Origin: Psococerastis gibbosa | Taxonomy: Eukaryota; Arthropoda; Insecta; Psocodea; Psocidae | Assembly: GCA_963971405.1 (NCBI GenBank) | Contig: OZ020488.1 | Location: forward strand, 42,638,888-42,702,887 | Direction of reading: 5' to 3' | Length of the DNA stretch: 64,000 bases | Shown here: positions 1-10,516 of the stretch, piece by piece | Position numbering within the stretch: position 1 is the first letter of the stretch | Layout of the letters: each line of letters starts with the position of its first letter | The notes under the pieces: generated by a model | Seen by the model: the letters and a program-made list of their open reading frames with translations, nothing else | Told to the model about the DNA's origin: nothing | Databases searched by the model: none | Position numbers and translations under genes: made by a program

Positions 1-175
1 TCCATCCACAACGGCCGTAGGCATTTTGAAATGGCCATGCAATAGTGCAATTTCCCCTTGCTGACGGCACTATCCAAGTAAACAAACATAATTTGATTTC
101 GCTATGGAACAACAGCTTATGTGTAGACCTGAGAAGTTAAAACACGCGGGATCGCGATTGCAAAAGTTGTCATAT
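1..175. repeat. Spacer relic of the secreted-peptide gene array
   Basis: This stretch aligns by eye with the spacers upstream of the Gly/Met peptide genes near 43.9, 44.8, 52.8 and 53.65 kb. The shared landmarks, in the same order, are a 'ggccatgcaatagtgcaatttcc' type core, 'gacaaacaa', 'ttgatttygctatgg' and 'agacctgagaag'. In the array this spacer lies upstream of a minus-strand gene at lower coordinates. Its presence at the window edge therefore suggests another gene copy just left of base 1 (inference). Confidence 0.6.
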
Positions 176-180
176 ATTGT

Positions 181-409
181 CAGGACATGTAGGGTAGTGG
201 TACAGACTCCAACTTTCACCCGAAAGGTTGCTGGTTCAATTCCCACACTTTCTACATTTTCTGATCATACTTCGGGTAGTCGGAAAGCATGTAAAGCAAG
301 CGGTCCCGGGCCTTCCTAGTTGAGTATAACAGAGGGCTTTATAGCTCTAACTCCGCTAGGTTGGCTTAGTAATAGAACAAAAAGTCAATATTTATTTATT
401 TATTTGTTT
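181..409 (+). mobile_element. tRNA-derived SINE, family 1, near full length
   Basis: The tRNA-like head has an A-box-like stretch (tagtggtacaga) and a B-box (ggttcaattcc). It is followed by a conserved body (ctaactccgctaggttggctt) and an (ATTT)n tail. At least ten other copies or fragments occur in the window, for example 4447-4654, 14815-14963, 16925-17619, 36159-36381 and 63681-63905. Confidence 0.8.
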
Positions 410-1001
410 ATATATTATGCATTGGGCGTTATATCAGAGCCCCAGAAAAGGGAAAACATTCGGGCATAATTTTGGCTCCCACCAAGCATTGTATTAAAAA
501 ATATTTCATCTTTTATAAATATTGACGTTCATAAAATTGATATTGATAGAAATTCTAAAAAAAAAACGTGTATCACTTCTGGAGGAGTGCCCCGGTACCT
601 CCAGTCCCTGCCCTGGATATTATAAAATAGTAATTTGCCTCCCCCAAAATAAAACTCTACTGTGACTCTGTAAGTGTGTGTAAGAGGCACAATGTTTCGT
701 ATTTTTTCGATTTTTTCTTTTAGTTATTCCCTCATTTCAGTTATAACGACGAAGTTACCTCTTCAACCAATGATAATTTAATGTCAGTGTTATAATACAA
801 TATATCATGTAATACTGCAATTTATAATGTACTCGTATTTGAAGCATTCCTTTTATGCAATAATGTAAGCGAACGCGGATAACTACAAGACGACGGCCAC
901 CTTCTAGAGACTAGGAGAAGCTGTATTCCAGACAGACATTTTAGACGCAAACGCCACCCAGGCCGCAACGTTTCGGATCAAAGTGTCTTAGGCCCGGACA
1001 T
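410..1001. other. No recognisable gene
   Basis: AT-rich sequence with no long open frame and no repeat I can match elsewhere in the window. Confidence 0.4.
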
Positions 1002-1632
1002 GTACCGGACAAGTACGGACCTGTTCGGTTAGACAGTTGTCAACAAGAGGATGCAAGTAAAGGATTTAAAGCAGTGGTTCCCAACTGACCCTGGCAAGTG
1101 GTCCGCTAGAATGCCTCCAAAATATGTACTATTTCTTCTCTAAACTGGCCTATTTGGAGAAATTTTAATTTATTTCGCTTGAAACCTGAAGACCTGTCTG
1201 ACAGAAATTCAAGAAGAGGTAATCAAACTTCAGAACGACAGCAATTTCAGGTATTCTTTTAAAACAGTTGTAAGTTTGGTAGAGCTGGGGTGCAAAAAGG
1301 CTGAAAAAAGGTGTAACACGTACCGGACAAGTACTTAAGTACGGACCTGTTCGGTTAGATAGTAGTCAACAAGAGGATGTATAAGTAAAGGATTTAAAGC
1401 AGTGGTTCCCAACTGACCCTGGCAAGTGGTCCACTAGAATGCCTCCAAAATATGTACTATTGCCTCTCTAAGTTGGCCTATTTGGAGAAATTTTAATTTA
1501 TTTGAAACCTGAAGACCTGCCTGACAGTATATTCAAGAAGAGGCAATCAAACTTCAGCAGAACGACAGCAATTTCAGGTATTCTTTTAAAACAGGTGTAA
1601 GTTTGGAAGAGCTGGGGTGCAAAAAGGCTGAT
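1002..1632. repeat. Direct tandem duplication, two ~316-bp units
   Basis: Unit 1 (1002-1319) and unit 2 (1320-1632) both begin gtaccggacaagtac and run in parallel to agctggggtgcaaaaaggctga. They differ by small indels and substitutions. There is no coding potential. A shorter related piece (ttgttcggttagatagttgt) recurs near 24.95 kb. Confidence 0.85.
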
Positions 1633-1933
1633 TCATACGCAATTATTCGTAGCATTGCATTCGTAACACGTAGCATTGCGTTACCTCTCGATGATTTCTA
1701 CAATACTTCTTTGTGTGAGCAGACGTCTTCGACTTTGTTGATAATAAAAAATAAACAGCAAAATCGGCTGAGTGTTTGCAGTGACTTAAGAGTTGCTATT
1801 AACAAGAACATCAAGCCGAGATTACAACAACTTCTAAAAAGTTTCACATTAACTTTGTCGTACATTGCATAAATAATTGCTTGTTCATATACTCGTAATA
1901 TTACCCAGAGGGATTTTCTTTCATATTTTTTAT

Positions 1934-2270
1934 AACTACGTTTTGGGGAGAGTCGTCCCCCAAAACCCCCCAAAAAAACGCCTCCGACGAGTTCTATTGA
2001 ATTCACATGCATACTGTATATTGTAGTCCGGTATTTATAAAATGCCAAAAAAATTCACTAGGTCGCATCCCCCTTGATGGTTTGGTTCAGGGCTTTAAAA
2101 AAATTACAAAAGGCTCAATTTTCATGAAAAAAGACTTGAAAAAAAGTTTTCTGAGGAACCATTCTATCGATGCATTTTAGCTTTGGGTATGTCTTTAGCT
2201 CTAAATCTCTAAAAGCCAAATAAGTTACTTTCACAAGCAAAGTTTGTCCTGAATTGCATAATTTGATTCA
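1934..2270 (+). mobile_element. Diverged fragment of the DINE-1-like repeat
   Basis: The order of motifs matches the middle and 3' half of the intact copies at 8.84, 19.27 and 22.21 kb: the 'ttggggg...cccaaaa' segment, 'ttcacatgcatac', 'tgatggtttggttc' and 'ttctatcgatg'. Both ends are missing and similarity is lower than among the intact copies, so this is an old insertion. Confidence 0.55.
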
Positions 2271-2467
2271 CTGTGGACAGCTAATACACGTGTGTAACAG
2301 TGTCCCTACACCAGGTTGTCAACAATTGTGTGTCATTATTAGCCAATCAGAGCGCTACTTATGCCTCTTTTAGGCTACTGGTGGCTTCTGAAGTGATAAC
2401 AGACTTGTAACGGCGACCTATGTGCACTTAAGCCTATTAGGCCTATTGTGCCCCCTACAACAAAGTA

Positions 2468-3094
2468 TCTAGTACATCGCTTCACTTCCTCGAGGCCCAT
2501 CGCCCTCAGGAGAGCCAGGATCATGAGGGGGTTTAGAAGCGGTAGGTCTTTTACATGTAATTGCGAGCTTCCCAAGCACTCTTCTTCGTGCGATTACATC
2601 GCAGTGAAGGAGGATGTGCTCGGGCTCCTCCGTACCTTCATTGCAGAATCTGCATGCTCTAGACTCTCTGACACCTATGTTAGTCAGATGTCCATTCCAG
2701 TTGCAAAGCCCAGAGAGGTATACTGTAGTTGGTATACTGCAGTTGTCTCCCCAAGAGACTCCAGCAGTTATTTAACCCCAGGACCAAAGACAACTAGGCC
2801 TGTTCTTGGTTTTGTACGTCCTAGTTACAGCCATCAGTAAACCACTTGATTGTGTGACTGTTGAGAATTTCTGCTGGTTCGCAGTATTCTATCTAACCTG
2901 ACGCCATGGTCGGTGCACACCCAAAGGTCGTCTTTGGTCTCAGTGGTGAAAGGATTAGCCGCTAGATGTTTCCACTTTGCGTTGGCCAGGGTACGCCCGA
3001 TCGGTTTTTTATCCACGGTTTTTATAACACGTGCATAAAAAGCGATTTTCGGGGAGGCTCCTTTCCTGTACCCCGACGGCGACTTGGAAGGCAA
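2468..3094 (-). pseudogene. LINE 3' end relic with a zinc-knuckle region
   Basis: Read on the minus strand, the frame near 2700-2560 encodes NIGVRESRACRFCNEGT then EEPEHILLHC. This is a C-x2-C...H-x4-C cluster like that following the RNase H or RT domain in R1/I/Jockey-type non-LTR retrotransposons. The frame is broken: the upstream part (2834-3094, containing DDLWVCTDHGV) lies in another frame. A short match to the same region (ctttgggtgtgcaccga) recurs at 35.68 kb. No intact catalytic domain remains. Confidence 0.6.
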
Positions 3095-3321
3095 TTCCCA
3101 GACGACTTCACACTATTGAGAAGAAGAGGAGAGAGAGAGGGAACGACTACAAGATGTGATACTGTATTATATTGTATACAAGCGGTTCCCGGCGCAGCCT
3201 TCGGCTCGGTCACTGCTCATGTAAATCAGGCGGCAGCTCGGCCTACGGCCTCGCAGTCACTGCCTTAGATAAAGAAGTAACTAGATGGTCCAGAAGATAG
3301 TGCTCACAGTATTTCCGCCCA

Positions 3322-3870
3322 CAGCGCTGCCTACAGGATCTATTATGAAGTATAATCAGAATACGAAAGTCAAAAGCACTGTTTTTAATAATTAATTACA
3401 GTTAAATTATTTATCTAAGCACATTTAATTTTTGTATAAATTTAAATATATTTATTATAAACAAGGACCCATTTTGTTCTCAAATTTCAGTGTTTATTTT
3501 ATCTGAGGACAGTCAACGACTGCAACCACTAAATTCCTTCCTTATCTAAGGCGCTATCTGCAGGATCTATTATGAAATATAATCTGAATACGAAAGTCAA
3601 AAGCACTGTTTTTAATAATTGATTACAATTAAATTGGTTATCTAAGCAACTTTAATATTTTCCATAAATTTAATTATATTTATTGTAAACAACGACCATT
3701 TTTTAAACTTCAGGCTACATTTTATCTGAAAATAAAATAAACTTAGTTAATCAGCAATGATTGTTTGTATTTTACTACGTGTTTAACAGCAATATTTTCA
3801 ATAATTAATTAACAACTTAATTGTTTATCTGAACAAATTTAATGCTTCGTAAATTGTGAATATTTAAATG
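3322..3870. repeat. AT-rich tandem repeat, period ~228 bp
   Basis: Two clear units (from 3322 and from 3551) share 'caggatctattatgaa', 'gaatacgaaagtcaaaagca' and 'ctgtttttaataattaa'. A third degenerate unit starts near 3785. No open frame. This could be a small satellite or the remains of an AT-rich element. Confidence 0.7.
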
Positions 3871-4313
3871 AGCATTTAGTTATTATTTAAATAAACAATA
3901 CAAAAATAATTTAAAATGAAATTTAAAAGCAAAGTAGTAGTCCGTAAAGACTTATAAGTAAACTGTTACATCTCCGGAATGACCACTAAGACTATGCGTA
4001 TTATAAGCAAATTTTGGTACAATGAAGCTACAATTTTGGTACAAAAGCGTTGCAACGTGCATTACAACATTGACATTTGCACATTTTTGGGGGGTAAAGT
4101 GTTGCAACTTGATTCAGAAATTATTTGCTAGAAAACGTGAGTGCATGAATTTGGTTACAAAAGCGAAAATGATTAAAAGATAACAGTGCGAAGTATTTTA
4201 TTTGGAAAAATGGGTTAGATAAGTGCAAAACTGGGTGAAAACTAAAATAAAACAACATCCAAAAAACCTTAAAAATTAAAAATTACGTTTTTGGAGGTGT
4301 AGGTAACACTTCA
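3871..4313. other. AT-rich sequence without gene
   Basis: No open frame or repeat family recognised. A TIR-like scrap of the DINE-like repeat (gatatataaggaaagctatg) starts at about 4328. Confidence 0.35.
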
Positions 4314-4364
4314 TAAAAAGAGCGACGATATATAAGGAAAGCTATGTGTTGGTCAAAATTTTCG

Positions 4365-4440
4365 ATACCGATATTACATCGGAACTTCCCGTATCATAGA
4401 CCAGTACATTACCAACTGAATTATTCTTGACTGCATACGT
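4365..4440 (-). mobile_element. tRNA-like SINE head, family 3
   Basis: On the minus strand this resembles a tRNA 5' half (CAGTTGGTAATG A-box-like), but the B-box is decayed. Equivalent heads sit at the same place downstream of other peptide gene copies: 16.85, 38.87, 40.80 kb, and in plus orientation 10.96 and 20.35 kb. The insertion therefore predates duplication of the gene unit. Confidence 0.55.
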
Positions 4441-4446
4441 AAATAA

Positions 4447-4654
4447 GTCAGGGCATGTAGAGTAGTGATACCTCATCCAGCTTTCTCTCGAATGGTCGTT
4501 GGTTCTAGTCCCACATTTGCCACATTTTTGGAGAACATATAAGCAAGCGTTTCCGGGTCTTCCTAGTAGAGTGTAAGAGAGAGCTTTGTAACCCAAACTT
4601 CGCTAGGTTGGCTTAGTAAAAGAACAGCAAAAATCAAAATTTATTTATTTATTT
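4447..4654 (+). mobile_element. SINE family 1 copy
   Basis: Head (gggcatgtagagtagtgat), decayed B-box (ggttctagtccc), body (cttcgctaggttggctt) and (ATTT)n tail. It lies directly downstream of the dead peptide gene at 5.0 kb. The 17.4-kb and 20.9-kb copies sit in the same position relative to their genes, so this is a shared ancestral insertion. Confidence 0.8.
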
Positions 4655-4740
4655 GAATAACTTGATTGAATTATCGAAATTGAAAATTTACACTGTCACA
4701 AATGGAAACCAATGAATTTGACAGTTGTATTCAGTTTTCT

Positions 4741-5044
4741 ATTGCTGTGTACGTAGGTCCCATAAATCATACATAATTACGATTGTCCTTGTTTGCTGAT
4801 AGTTCTGGTTTCACAGTGCATGAGGTGCGCACATTGGTGGTTGTTTCCGATCGACACGTGGATGTCATCTCAGCAATTGGCTACGATGTCTTAGTGGTAT
4901 ATCCAACACCGCTAAGCCCGAAACTTCCACCAAGGTGAAGAGGTGCAATGTTCACGTCACAATCGGTATCGGAATTAATTTGAGGAATAACAGAATCACC
5001 ACAGCCACGGCAACGAGTACAACAATAACCATGGAAGCTTTCAT
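4741..5044 (-). pseudogene. Dead Thr-type secreted peptide gene
   Basis: The start (ATG at 5044) reads MKASMVIVVLVAVAVV, the family signal peptide. The frame then shifts and stops at 4952, giving 30 residues. Below that, the DNA still aligns with the intact gene at 17.75-18.03 kb (gcatgaggtgcgcacattgg, cacgtggatgtc), showing a frameshifted remnant of the Thr/Ser-rich mature part. The AATAAA of the live copy reads AATACA here. A mariner copy interrupts the promoter at 5125. This copy is probably non-functional, although a 30-residue hydrophobic peptide could still be made. Confidence 0.7.
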
Positions 5045-5124
5045 AGTGTTGGTTTTTATACCGAAACTTATAGAACTATTGTGATACTGCAGACTGTGCT
5101 GCTGCCGGTGATATTCTTCAAATA

Positions 5125-5490
5125 CGAGGGCCATTTTTTTTTCAACCTCCGATAGGCCATAAATAAAAGACAAGTTTATATAAAACAATAATTTTATTAC
5201 CAAAAGATTGACACACTTAAGGTTACTTTTCGACATAATCACCGAAGAGATTGAGACATTTGTCATATCTGTGGACAAGCTTTTCAATACCCTTTTCAAA
5301 GAAAGTTGCCACCAATGAATTCAAGTAGTTCTTGACGTTGGTTTGAAGGTCCTCATTGGTTTGAAAGTGCTTCCCGCCAAGCCACGTCTTCTGTCCAGGA
5401 AAAAGATGAGAGTGAAAGCCAATTTCATCTTTTTCCTGAACTGAAGACGTGGCTTGTTGGAAAGCGCTCTCAAACCAATAAAGGACCTTC
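5125..5490 (-). mobile_element. mariner 3' fragment with transposase C-terminus
   Basis: The minus-strand frame ending at 5223 finishes GIEKLVHRYDKCLNLFGDYV plus EK and stop, the characteristic C-terminus of mariner-family (Tc1/mariner) transposases. TWLGGKHF upstream also fits. Past the stop, the DNA runs to a TIR-like end (cgaggg...ttcaacctccg) that abuts a TA at 5123-5124, the expected target. The catalytic D,D34D region is absent, so this is an inactive 3' remnant. It lies about 80 bp upstream of the dead peptide gene's ATG, next to its former TATA box. Confidence 0.75.
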
Positions 5491-5640
5491 AAACCAATGA
5501 CTGGAATTCATTTTCATTGAATTCAGTTCTGAGAAAAACTTGAAAGTGAAAGCGATTTTCATCTATTTCCTGAACTGAAGACGTGGCTTGGTGGGAAGCG
5601 CTTTCAAACCAATGAGGACCTTTAAACCAACCCTTTCGGG
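5338..5640. repeat. Scrambled mariner segment: inverted plus direct duplication
   Basis: A ~70-bp piece (ggtttgaaggtcctcattgg...cacgtcttctgtccaggaaa) occurs at 5338-5405. It recurs inverted at 5430-5500 and again, in the same orientation as the second copy, at 5560-5630. The first belongs to the transposase frame, so the others are rearranged copies of the same element. Confidence 0.7.
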
Positions 5641-5684
5641 TGAAAGTCAGAGTCCGTACCACTACGCTACATGTCTTGACTAGC
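5631..5684 (-). mobile_element. SINE family 1 head fragment
   Basis: Only the tRNA-like 5' part remains on the minus strand (acatgtagcgtagtggtac...ttcacccgaaagg). It is fused to the mariner duplication. Confidence 0.65.
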
Positions 5685-5903
5685 ATCTAGTATCTAGTGT
5701 ATCTAGTGTATTCTTTAGAGGTTATGGAGTTACTCGTATATATGATGACATAAGCACATCAAACGTCAATTTATTGGAGGATTTAGTTTCGGTGCGAACA
5801 CTGGCTTAAAAAGGGTAGTGTCCATCAATATCCCTCTTGTAGAACCCTAAGTCCTTAGGTCGGAGCTATATAATATTCGGAACGCCCGTCAATGTGTAGC
5901 TGT

Positions 5904-6095
5904 CAAGGGCGGATTTTAGGGGGGGGGGGTCAGAGGGACCAGTCCCCCCCCCAAAAAAAAATTAATTAACATACACTAGATAACAATGGGTTTACAGTGG
6001 GAATTAAAAATAATTATGTTTTTTAAAGTTTTAATCCACTGAACCTGACCGCTGACCTCCCCACCCCCCTAAATTGGAGGCAAAATCCGCCCTTG
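5904..6095. mobile_element. hAT-type MITE with 8-bp target duplication
   Basis: Terminal inverted repeats CAAGGGCGGATTTT (left) and AAAATCCGCCCTTG (right) bound a 192-bp non-coding element. It is flanked by exact 8-bp direct repeats GTAGCTGT (5896-5903 and 6096-6103). An 8-bp duplication with CA-rich/GGCGG termini is typical of the hAT superfamily. It contains G/C homopolymers next to each end. Confidence 0.85.
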
Positions 6096-6169
6096 GTAGC
6101 TGTGCTACTTTTATATTTTGAAAGTTTCCACTACGAGAAACAAATTTCACCATTCCATTAACCTCGGTT

Positions 6170-7460
6170 TTAAATTTTAACAGCTAAGCCCCACAGAAGT
6201 GCAGAAGTGGGTGTTGTAGTCAAGAAAGGTAACAAATCATTTATTATAACAATTCCTTCTAATATAATTTCATTATTTTTCTTTATAGCAACATTCCTTC
6301 TCTTAAATATTACGATCCTTCCATTCTCGGTGACCTTTTGACTGATCACAAGTTTTGGTAAGTTCTGGTACATATACAATACTACATTATTTAAAATAAA
6401 AGTTTCTCCCTTCAATGCCCTTTCATGCTCTCGTTTTTCGTAGCTTTTCTTATAAAGTTGAAATCGTCTTTTCTCACATTTCATAAAAGGCCAATGATAT
6501 TAGTTAGGTGCCTCGCGCATGCACTATCAACTACAAAAGTACGTATAATATTAATTTTTTTACGCCATGGTAGGTCCACAAGAAATGCTGTGACTTTTGG
6601 TTTATTTTTAACATGACTTTCACCATTAGCTTTTTTTTTTTTTTTTTCCTTCGTGGGGCCTACTCGTTTGAGTTCCTATAAGCGTCGACCTAGAAGGTCT
6701 TTTGCTTCCACGTTTGCCGTCTACGCCCATCTTATAACACCAGTCTTTTTGATAAATTCTAGTGTTTTTGTGATGGGATTAGATCGGATGGTTTCCTCTT
6801 CAGACCTAGGGTGGCCAAGAGTTTGGTATCGAGTTTGTCCCAGCGCTTCACATTCAAAGAGAATGTGTTCAGCTGTTTCTTCTTCAACTTCACACAGTCT
6901 GCATCTACTGTCGTTTTTCACGCCAACCCTATGCATGTGTTTGTTGAAGTGGCCGTGGCCCGTAAGCGTGCCAACCACCATTCTAGCTTGCTCTCTACTT
7001 AAAGAGAGAAGCTGATCGGTGAGCTTTTTACTAGGACCCGGAATAACCTTCTTAGCAAATCTGCTTTCCGGGACTTTCTTCCATTCACCATTAGCTTTAG
7101 TATTACCTTTATCCTGAAATAGCAATCTTCTTTACCATGGCTGTTTCGTTTTTTACTTATATAGGCCTATATCGTATATGACAATATAGCCAAGCCTTAG
7201 TAGGCTCCCTAATCACGCCCTCATTGCTGGTGTCAGCCTCGTAGGTTTTCTGCATTAATTTACAAGATCGGGCCAAACGGCCTATAAGCCCACAATTGAA
7301 GCATGTCTGAGGGTTATTTTGTACCTTTAAGTCTAAATTATTTCCTACAGAGCTATTACTGGTACTTATCTTTTTCTTTTTGAAATCTTCAGCGGTAAGT
7401 CTTTCTATTAAATTTGTAGCATTCCTTTCAGCCTTTTCGGTACTTTCCTACCTATTCCAT
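6170..7460 (-). pseudogene. Ty1/copia Gag-protease relic
   Basis: On the minus strand the order is: a Gag tail with a CCHC-like knuckle (CFNCGLIGRLARSC near 7300-7265, where the expected His is Arg); a protease-like stretch (VVDSACARHLTN near 6540-6500, canonical D-S-G now D-S-A); and a GAG-pre-integrase-like stretch (LPKLVISQKVTENGRIVIFK, 6380-6310) reaching LLWGL near 6180. This order matches copia Gag-Pol. Frames are broken and a LINE (6634-7083) sits between the Gag and protease parts. Integrase and RT are not found, nor LTRs. Confidence 0.6.
6634..7083 (-). mobile_element. 5'-truncated LINE (RNase H-bearing family), 3' end
   Basis: The minus-strand frame encodes the C-terminal zinc-knuckle region (CRLCEVEEETAEHILFEC) and ends ...TGVIRWA. 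It is followed by a poly(A) tail, seen as poly-T on plus at 6631-6647. The insert is bounded by a 15-bp target duplication TTCACCATTAGCTTT (left from 6619, right 7084-7098). It is near identical to the longer copy at 62.76-63.59 kb. The target is the copia relic. Confidence 0.85.
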
Positions 7461-7678
7461 TTCATTGGGCAAAATATTCAAAATCTTCATCATGATCATA
7501 TCATATCGCTTATGTTTTCATTCAGTTGCTTCAAACGAAAAGTTAAAAGTTGTATCTCTGCAATGCTTTCAATTATTGTTTTATTCTTCACCATCTCCAT
7601 CATATATACCTAGAGGCCTATAAATGTATTATTTTATTTTTTGTAATAATTTATATGTAACACTATTTAGCTAGCCCT

Positions 7679-7790
7679 CTAGTTGAGTGTAATAAGAAAG
7701 GACCCGAAGGCTCTAACTCCGCTAGGGGAGCTTAGTATAATAAAGACATTATTATTATTATAATTATTAACTGTTATTATTATTATTATT
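7679..7790 (+). mobile_element. SINE family 1 tail fragment
   Basis: Retains 'agttgagtgtaa', 'ctctaactccgctagggg' and 'gcttagta', then an (ATT)n stretch. The head is missing. Confidence 0.6.
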
Positions 7791-8839
7791 TGCATATTGT
7801 AGAACTTTGTCAACAGGTTACATTTTTGGGTCACGGTGTCTATTAAGAAAAGATCACATACCTTCTTGAACATTTTATTCAAAGTGGTACAGTTCATTAT
7901 GTGTATCAAAAATTTTTGATCAACGGTTGAAACAATATATTCTTTATATGTCTTGCGTCGTTACCATTTCACGATGCAATTGCGTCCGAGTCACTCGCCT
8001 TAATATCTTTTAGTAGACTGGTTCCAATCATGACGATTTCATAAATATACCAGATGTTTTAAAGCAGATATTTGTTCGAAATTTCCACATATTGAACATC
8101 TCACTTCCTGTTAGCTTGCATATTGCACCAAGTTCAGAATCGTTTCCTTGTGAGGCCATTTTTAATTTTTACTGATTTTACAGATGTAACCTTTTACAGA
8201 AGGTTTTACTGTTTCAAACTTTAATCAGAAAGATAGCTGTATCTGGGCCCATGACCTCTTGAATAATAAGAAATTTTTAATAGTGCCATGATATGTAATA
8301 ATTTAAATATAAAGATACGAATATAAAAAATAAAATGCTTATCACTCAATCCTGCATTGCTACTGCCACTTATTTTTACAGTGCATGCGCCCCACGCGCG
8401 TCCAACATATAACCAAAACATTAATACTATGGCGCCAAAGCAATTAACTATGAAACTTTCTTAATTTGATTTTATTATTAAGAATTCAAGAGGAAACTCA
8501 TTAAAAGGGGAAAACAAATTAAAATATTGAATTAAACCTACTTAGCTAAAAGGTTTTTGCACCTGTATTGCACGGTGGAGGGGCAAGAAAGGGACCCTAC
8601 ATAGGAGGGGGGGGGGGGCGGTTCCCATTCCCTGCTCATAGCTTGGTGAGAATGTAGATCAGGGCCGTAGAGAGAATCAGTTGGCGAGCAATTCGCTGAC
8701 AGCTTGTGCCTTGTACAGACACCCGCTGTACATTCTTGAGAACAGACTGTACCCAGGAAGTGTGCATGGGCCCTCCCACTGAAGAGAATATTGTAAATAA
8801 CATGTATCATAGAATGACTAGCTTATTATTATTATTATT
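7791..8839. other. AT-rich region without recognisable gene
   Basis: Short open frames only, with no family resemblance. It contains a G-run (8610-8620) and an (ATT)n run just before the DINE-like element. Confidence 0.35.
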
Positions 8840-9777
8840 GCTTTCCAATTTATACGTAGTATAAGGAAAGCTTTGTGACGGTCGAAATTTTCGATTCCGA
8901 GATTTCAATGGATTTATATGTTTTAAGGTCCCAGGAACCCAAAAAAGTGGTTTTTACGAAATGTCTGTCTGTCTGTCTTTCTGTCTGTCTGTCTGTCTGC
9001 CTGTGCGTCGATTTCCGGGCAAATTTCTCGGTCGATTTTGATGAAATTCGGCATGTAGGTTCACAAAAATCATACCTCGGGACCATTTTTTTTTATTTTG
9101 GGCTAACTCAATTTGGGGGGGTTTTATTTTCAAAAAACTTCAAAAAAACGTCTAAAAAAATTATTTCCCAAAAACGGCTCCAACGATTTCTTTTAAATTC
9201 ACATACAATGTAGCTGTTGTTAATGTTGATAAAATGCGGGGGGTCACTTGACCCTTGATAGTTTGCTTCTGGGGGTAAAAAAATAATAATGACTAAATTT
9301 TAATGAAAAATGACTAAAAAATAATTTTTCTGCGACACCTTTCTATCGATGATTTCTACCTTCAGGTATGTTTTAGGTGTTAAATTGAGTAACGAAACCA
9401 GACAGGTTGCTTTCCCAAAAAAGTATTTGGTTTTGTACAAAAAAATGTTTTTGAAAAAATGATAGAAAATTCACGCTCAAATGCATTGCGTGCTGTGCCA
9501 TTATTGCTGTGTAGTAATGTTTTGGTCTGACCTATATAGAGTTTACCTCACCTCCAGTGACGTTAGATGGACAACTTCTCCCCCCCCCCCCCAGGCATCG
9601 GAAATTTAACCATAGGAAAATTATTTACCACTTTATAGTCTTATTGTTCGCCTTTTGTTTTGTTTTTATTCAATAAAGTCGTTTTCAATTCAATTAAATC
9701 AATGAAATTATTCATTTTCTCTATCTACTAAATGTTGATAAATTGGAAAGTAAGTTCGAGTAAACTCGGACAGGTTC
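8840..9777 (+). mobile_element. DINE-1-like (Helentron-associated) repeat, copy A
   Basis: Begins GCTTTCCAATTTATACG. It carries a (GTCT)n core near 8963 and has the inverted counterpart ATAAATTGGAAAG at 9739-9750. It ends with the conserved palindromic tail gttcgagtaaactcgg-acaggttct. Subterminal inverted repeats, a GTCY microsatellite core and a 3' hairpin-like end are the structure described for DINE-1/HINE elements. It has no open frame and is non-autonomous. Copies C and D have the same organisation. Confidence 0.7.
8963..9004. repeat. (GTCT)n microsatellite core
   Basis: About ten GTCT/GTCT-like units within DINE-like copy A, shared in position with the copy at 22330-22376. Confidence 0.9.
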
Positions 9778-10004
9778 TTTTGTTTTATTAAAAGGATTAA
9801 GCTCATACAAACAATTTAATAAATGTGTCCTATTTAGCTCTTCAGTCGCTTCTGTAGGTTAGTACCTGTGTTGAGTTACGACACGTCTCCAATCGCATGG
9901 CGTGTAAAGACTCGCATAAGTGCATTAGGCAATTTCAATATAGAAAATACCGTCTCAATTTTATGAGTGCCAATATTTATAAAACATGAAATCATGTCGT
10001 AATG

Positions 10005-10217
10005 TCCCACCCTGGGACTATTTATTAATATTATAGAATTCCCAGATGGCCCATGACGATGCTGTGTTGGCGGTATTAACAGGTGCTAAGAGCAAGCCTA
10101 ATCGAAACCTTCACACAAGGTTTGCTGCGCCTTAACACGTGTGAAACAGCGATTATTTGTAGTATATAACAGACAGCAACACTGTCTGCGGTATCAGAGC
10201 ATTTCCTTACCAGCACT
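10005..10217 (+). promoter_or_regulatory. Promoter of Thr-type peptide gene
   Basis: The sequence aligns with the region upstream of the minus-strand gene at 18.03 kb. Shared blocks, in the same order, are ccaccctggg, cacaaggtttgc, gcgccttaacacg, gcgattatttgtagtatataac and gacagc..cactgtctgcggtatcagagca. The TATA-like element is TATATAAC at 10163-10170, about 48 nt before the first ATG (10218). Only half of the GTTAA-N7-TTAAC box survives (CTTAAC). This promoter is separated from the real coding start by a 283-bp insertion. Confidence 0.65.
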
Positions 10218-10310
10218 ATGAAAGCTTCCGGGGTGCAAAGTAGCAGGCCTCCTCGTGGCGCACCCTGGGTAACGCCAAATCTGCTACAGCGATCGCCTAC
10301 TTCTCACTGA
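10218..10310 (+). other. Orphaned start codon / upstream ORF of 30 codons
   Basis: The original ATG context (actatgaaagcttccg) is followed here not by the signal peptide but by the inserted sequence. It reads MKAS then 26 unrelated residues to TGA at 10308. A transcript from the TATA box at 10163 would meet this ATG before the true one at 10517, so the frame may act as an upstream ORF lowering translation (inference). Confidence 0.6.
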
Positions 10311-10513
10311 GAGTATCGAGCTTCCATGACACCAGCGATCGTCATAAGTTATCAAAATGGCCCTTCTATGGGCTTTGACAATGAGCTCCGCGTCCTTTTT
10401 TGGAACGCGGGTGGCTTGAACCCGAACGATGACTTGGTGAACCGCTACTGGGAAGCTCGGCGACGAATGGTTGAACTACCACGTTCGGGCGTTGGATAAA
10501 GTATAAAGTAAGT
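10231..10513. mobile_element. 283-bp insertion with 16-bp target duplication at the start codon
   Basis: The 16-bp sequence ACTATGAAAGCTTCCG occurs on both sides (10215-10230 and 10514-10529) and contains the ATG and codons 2-4 of the peptide gene. The insert is more GC-rich than its surroundings and ends in an A-rich stretch (ggataaagtataaagtaagt). A long target duplication and A-rich 3' end fit a LINE-mobilised SINE or retrosequence. I do not recognise the family and see no second copy in the window. Confidence 0.8.
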
Positions 10514-10516
10514 ACT

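Noticed and set aside
8963..9004. CRISPR-like short repeats
   Set aside because: Uninterrupted GTCT microsatellite without spacers; the sequence is eukaryotic.
8875..9213. 112-codon frame over the GTCT repeat
   Set aside because: Its repetitive CLSVCLSVCLSV content comes from the microsatellite in the DINE-like element; other copies do not keep the frame.
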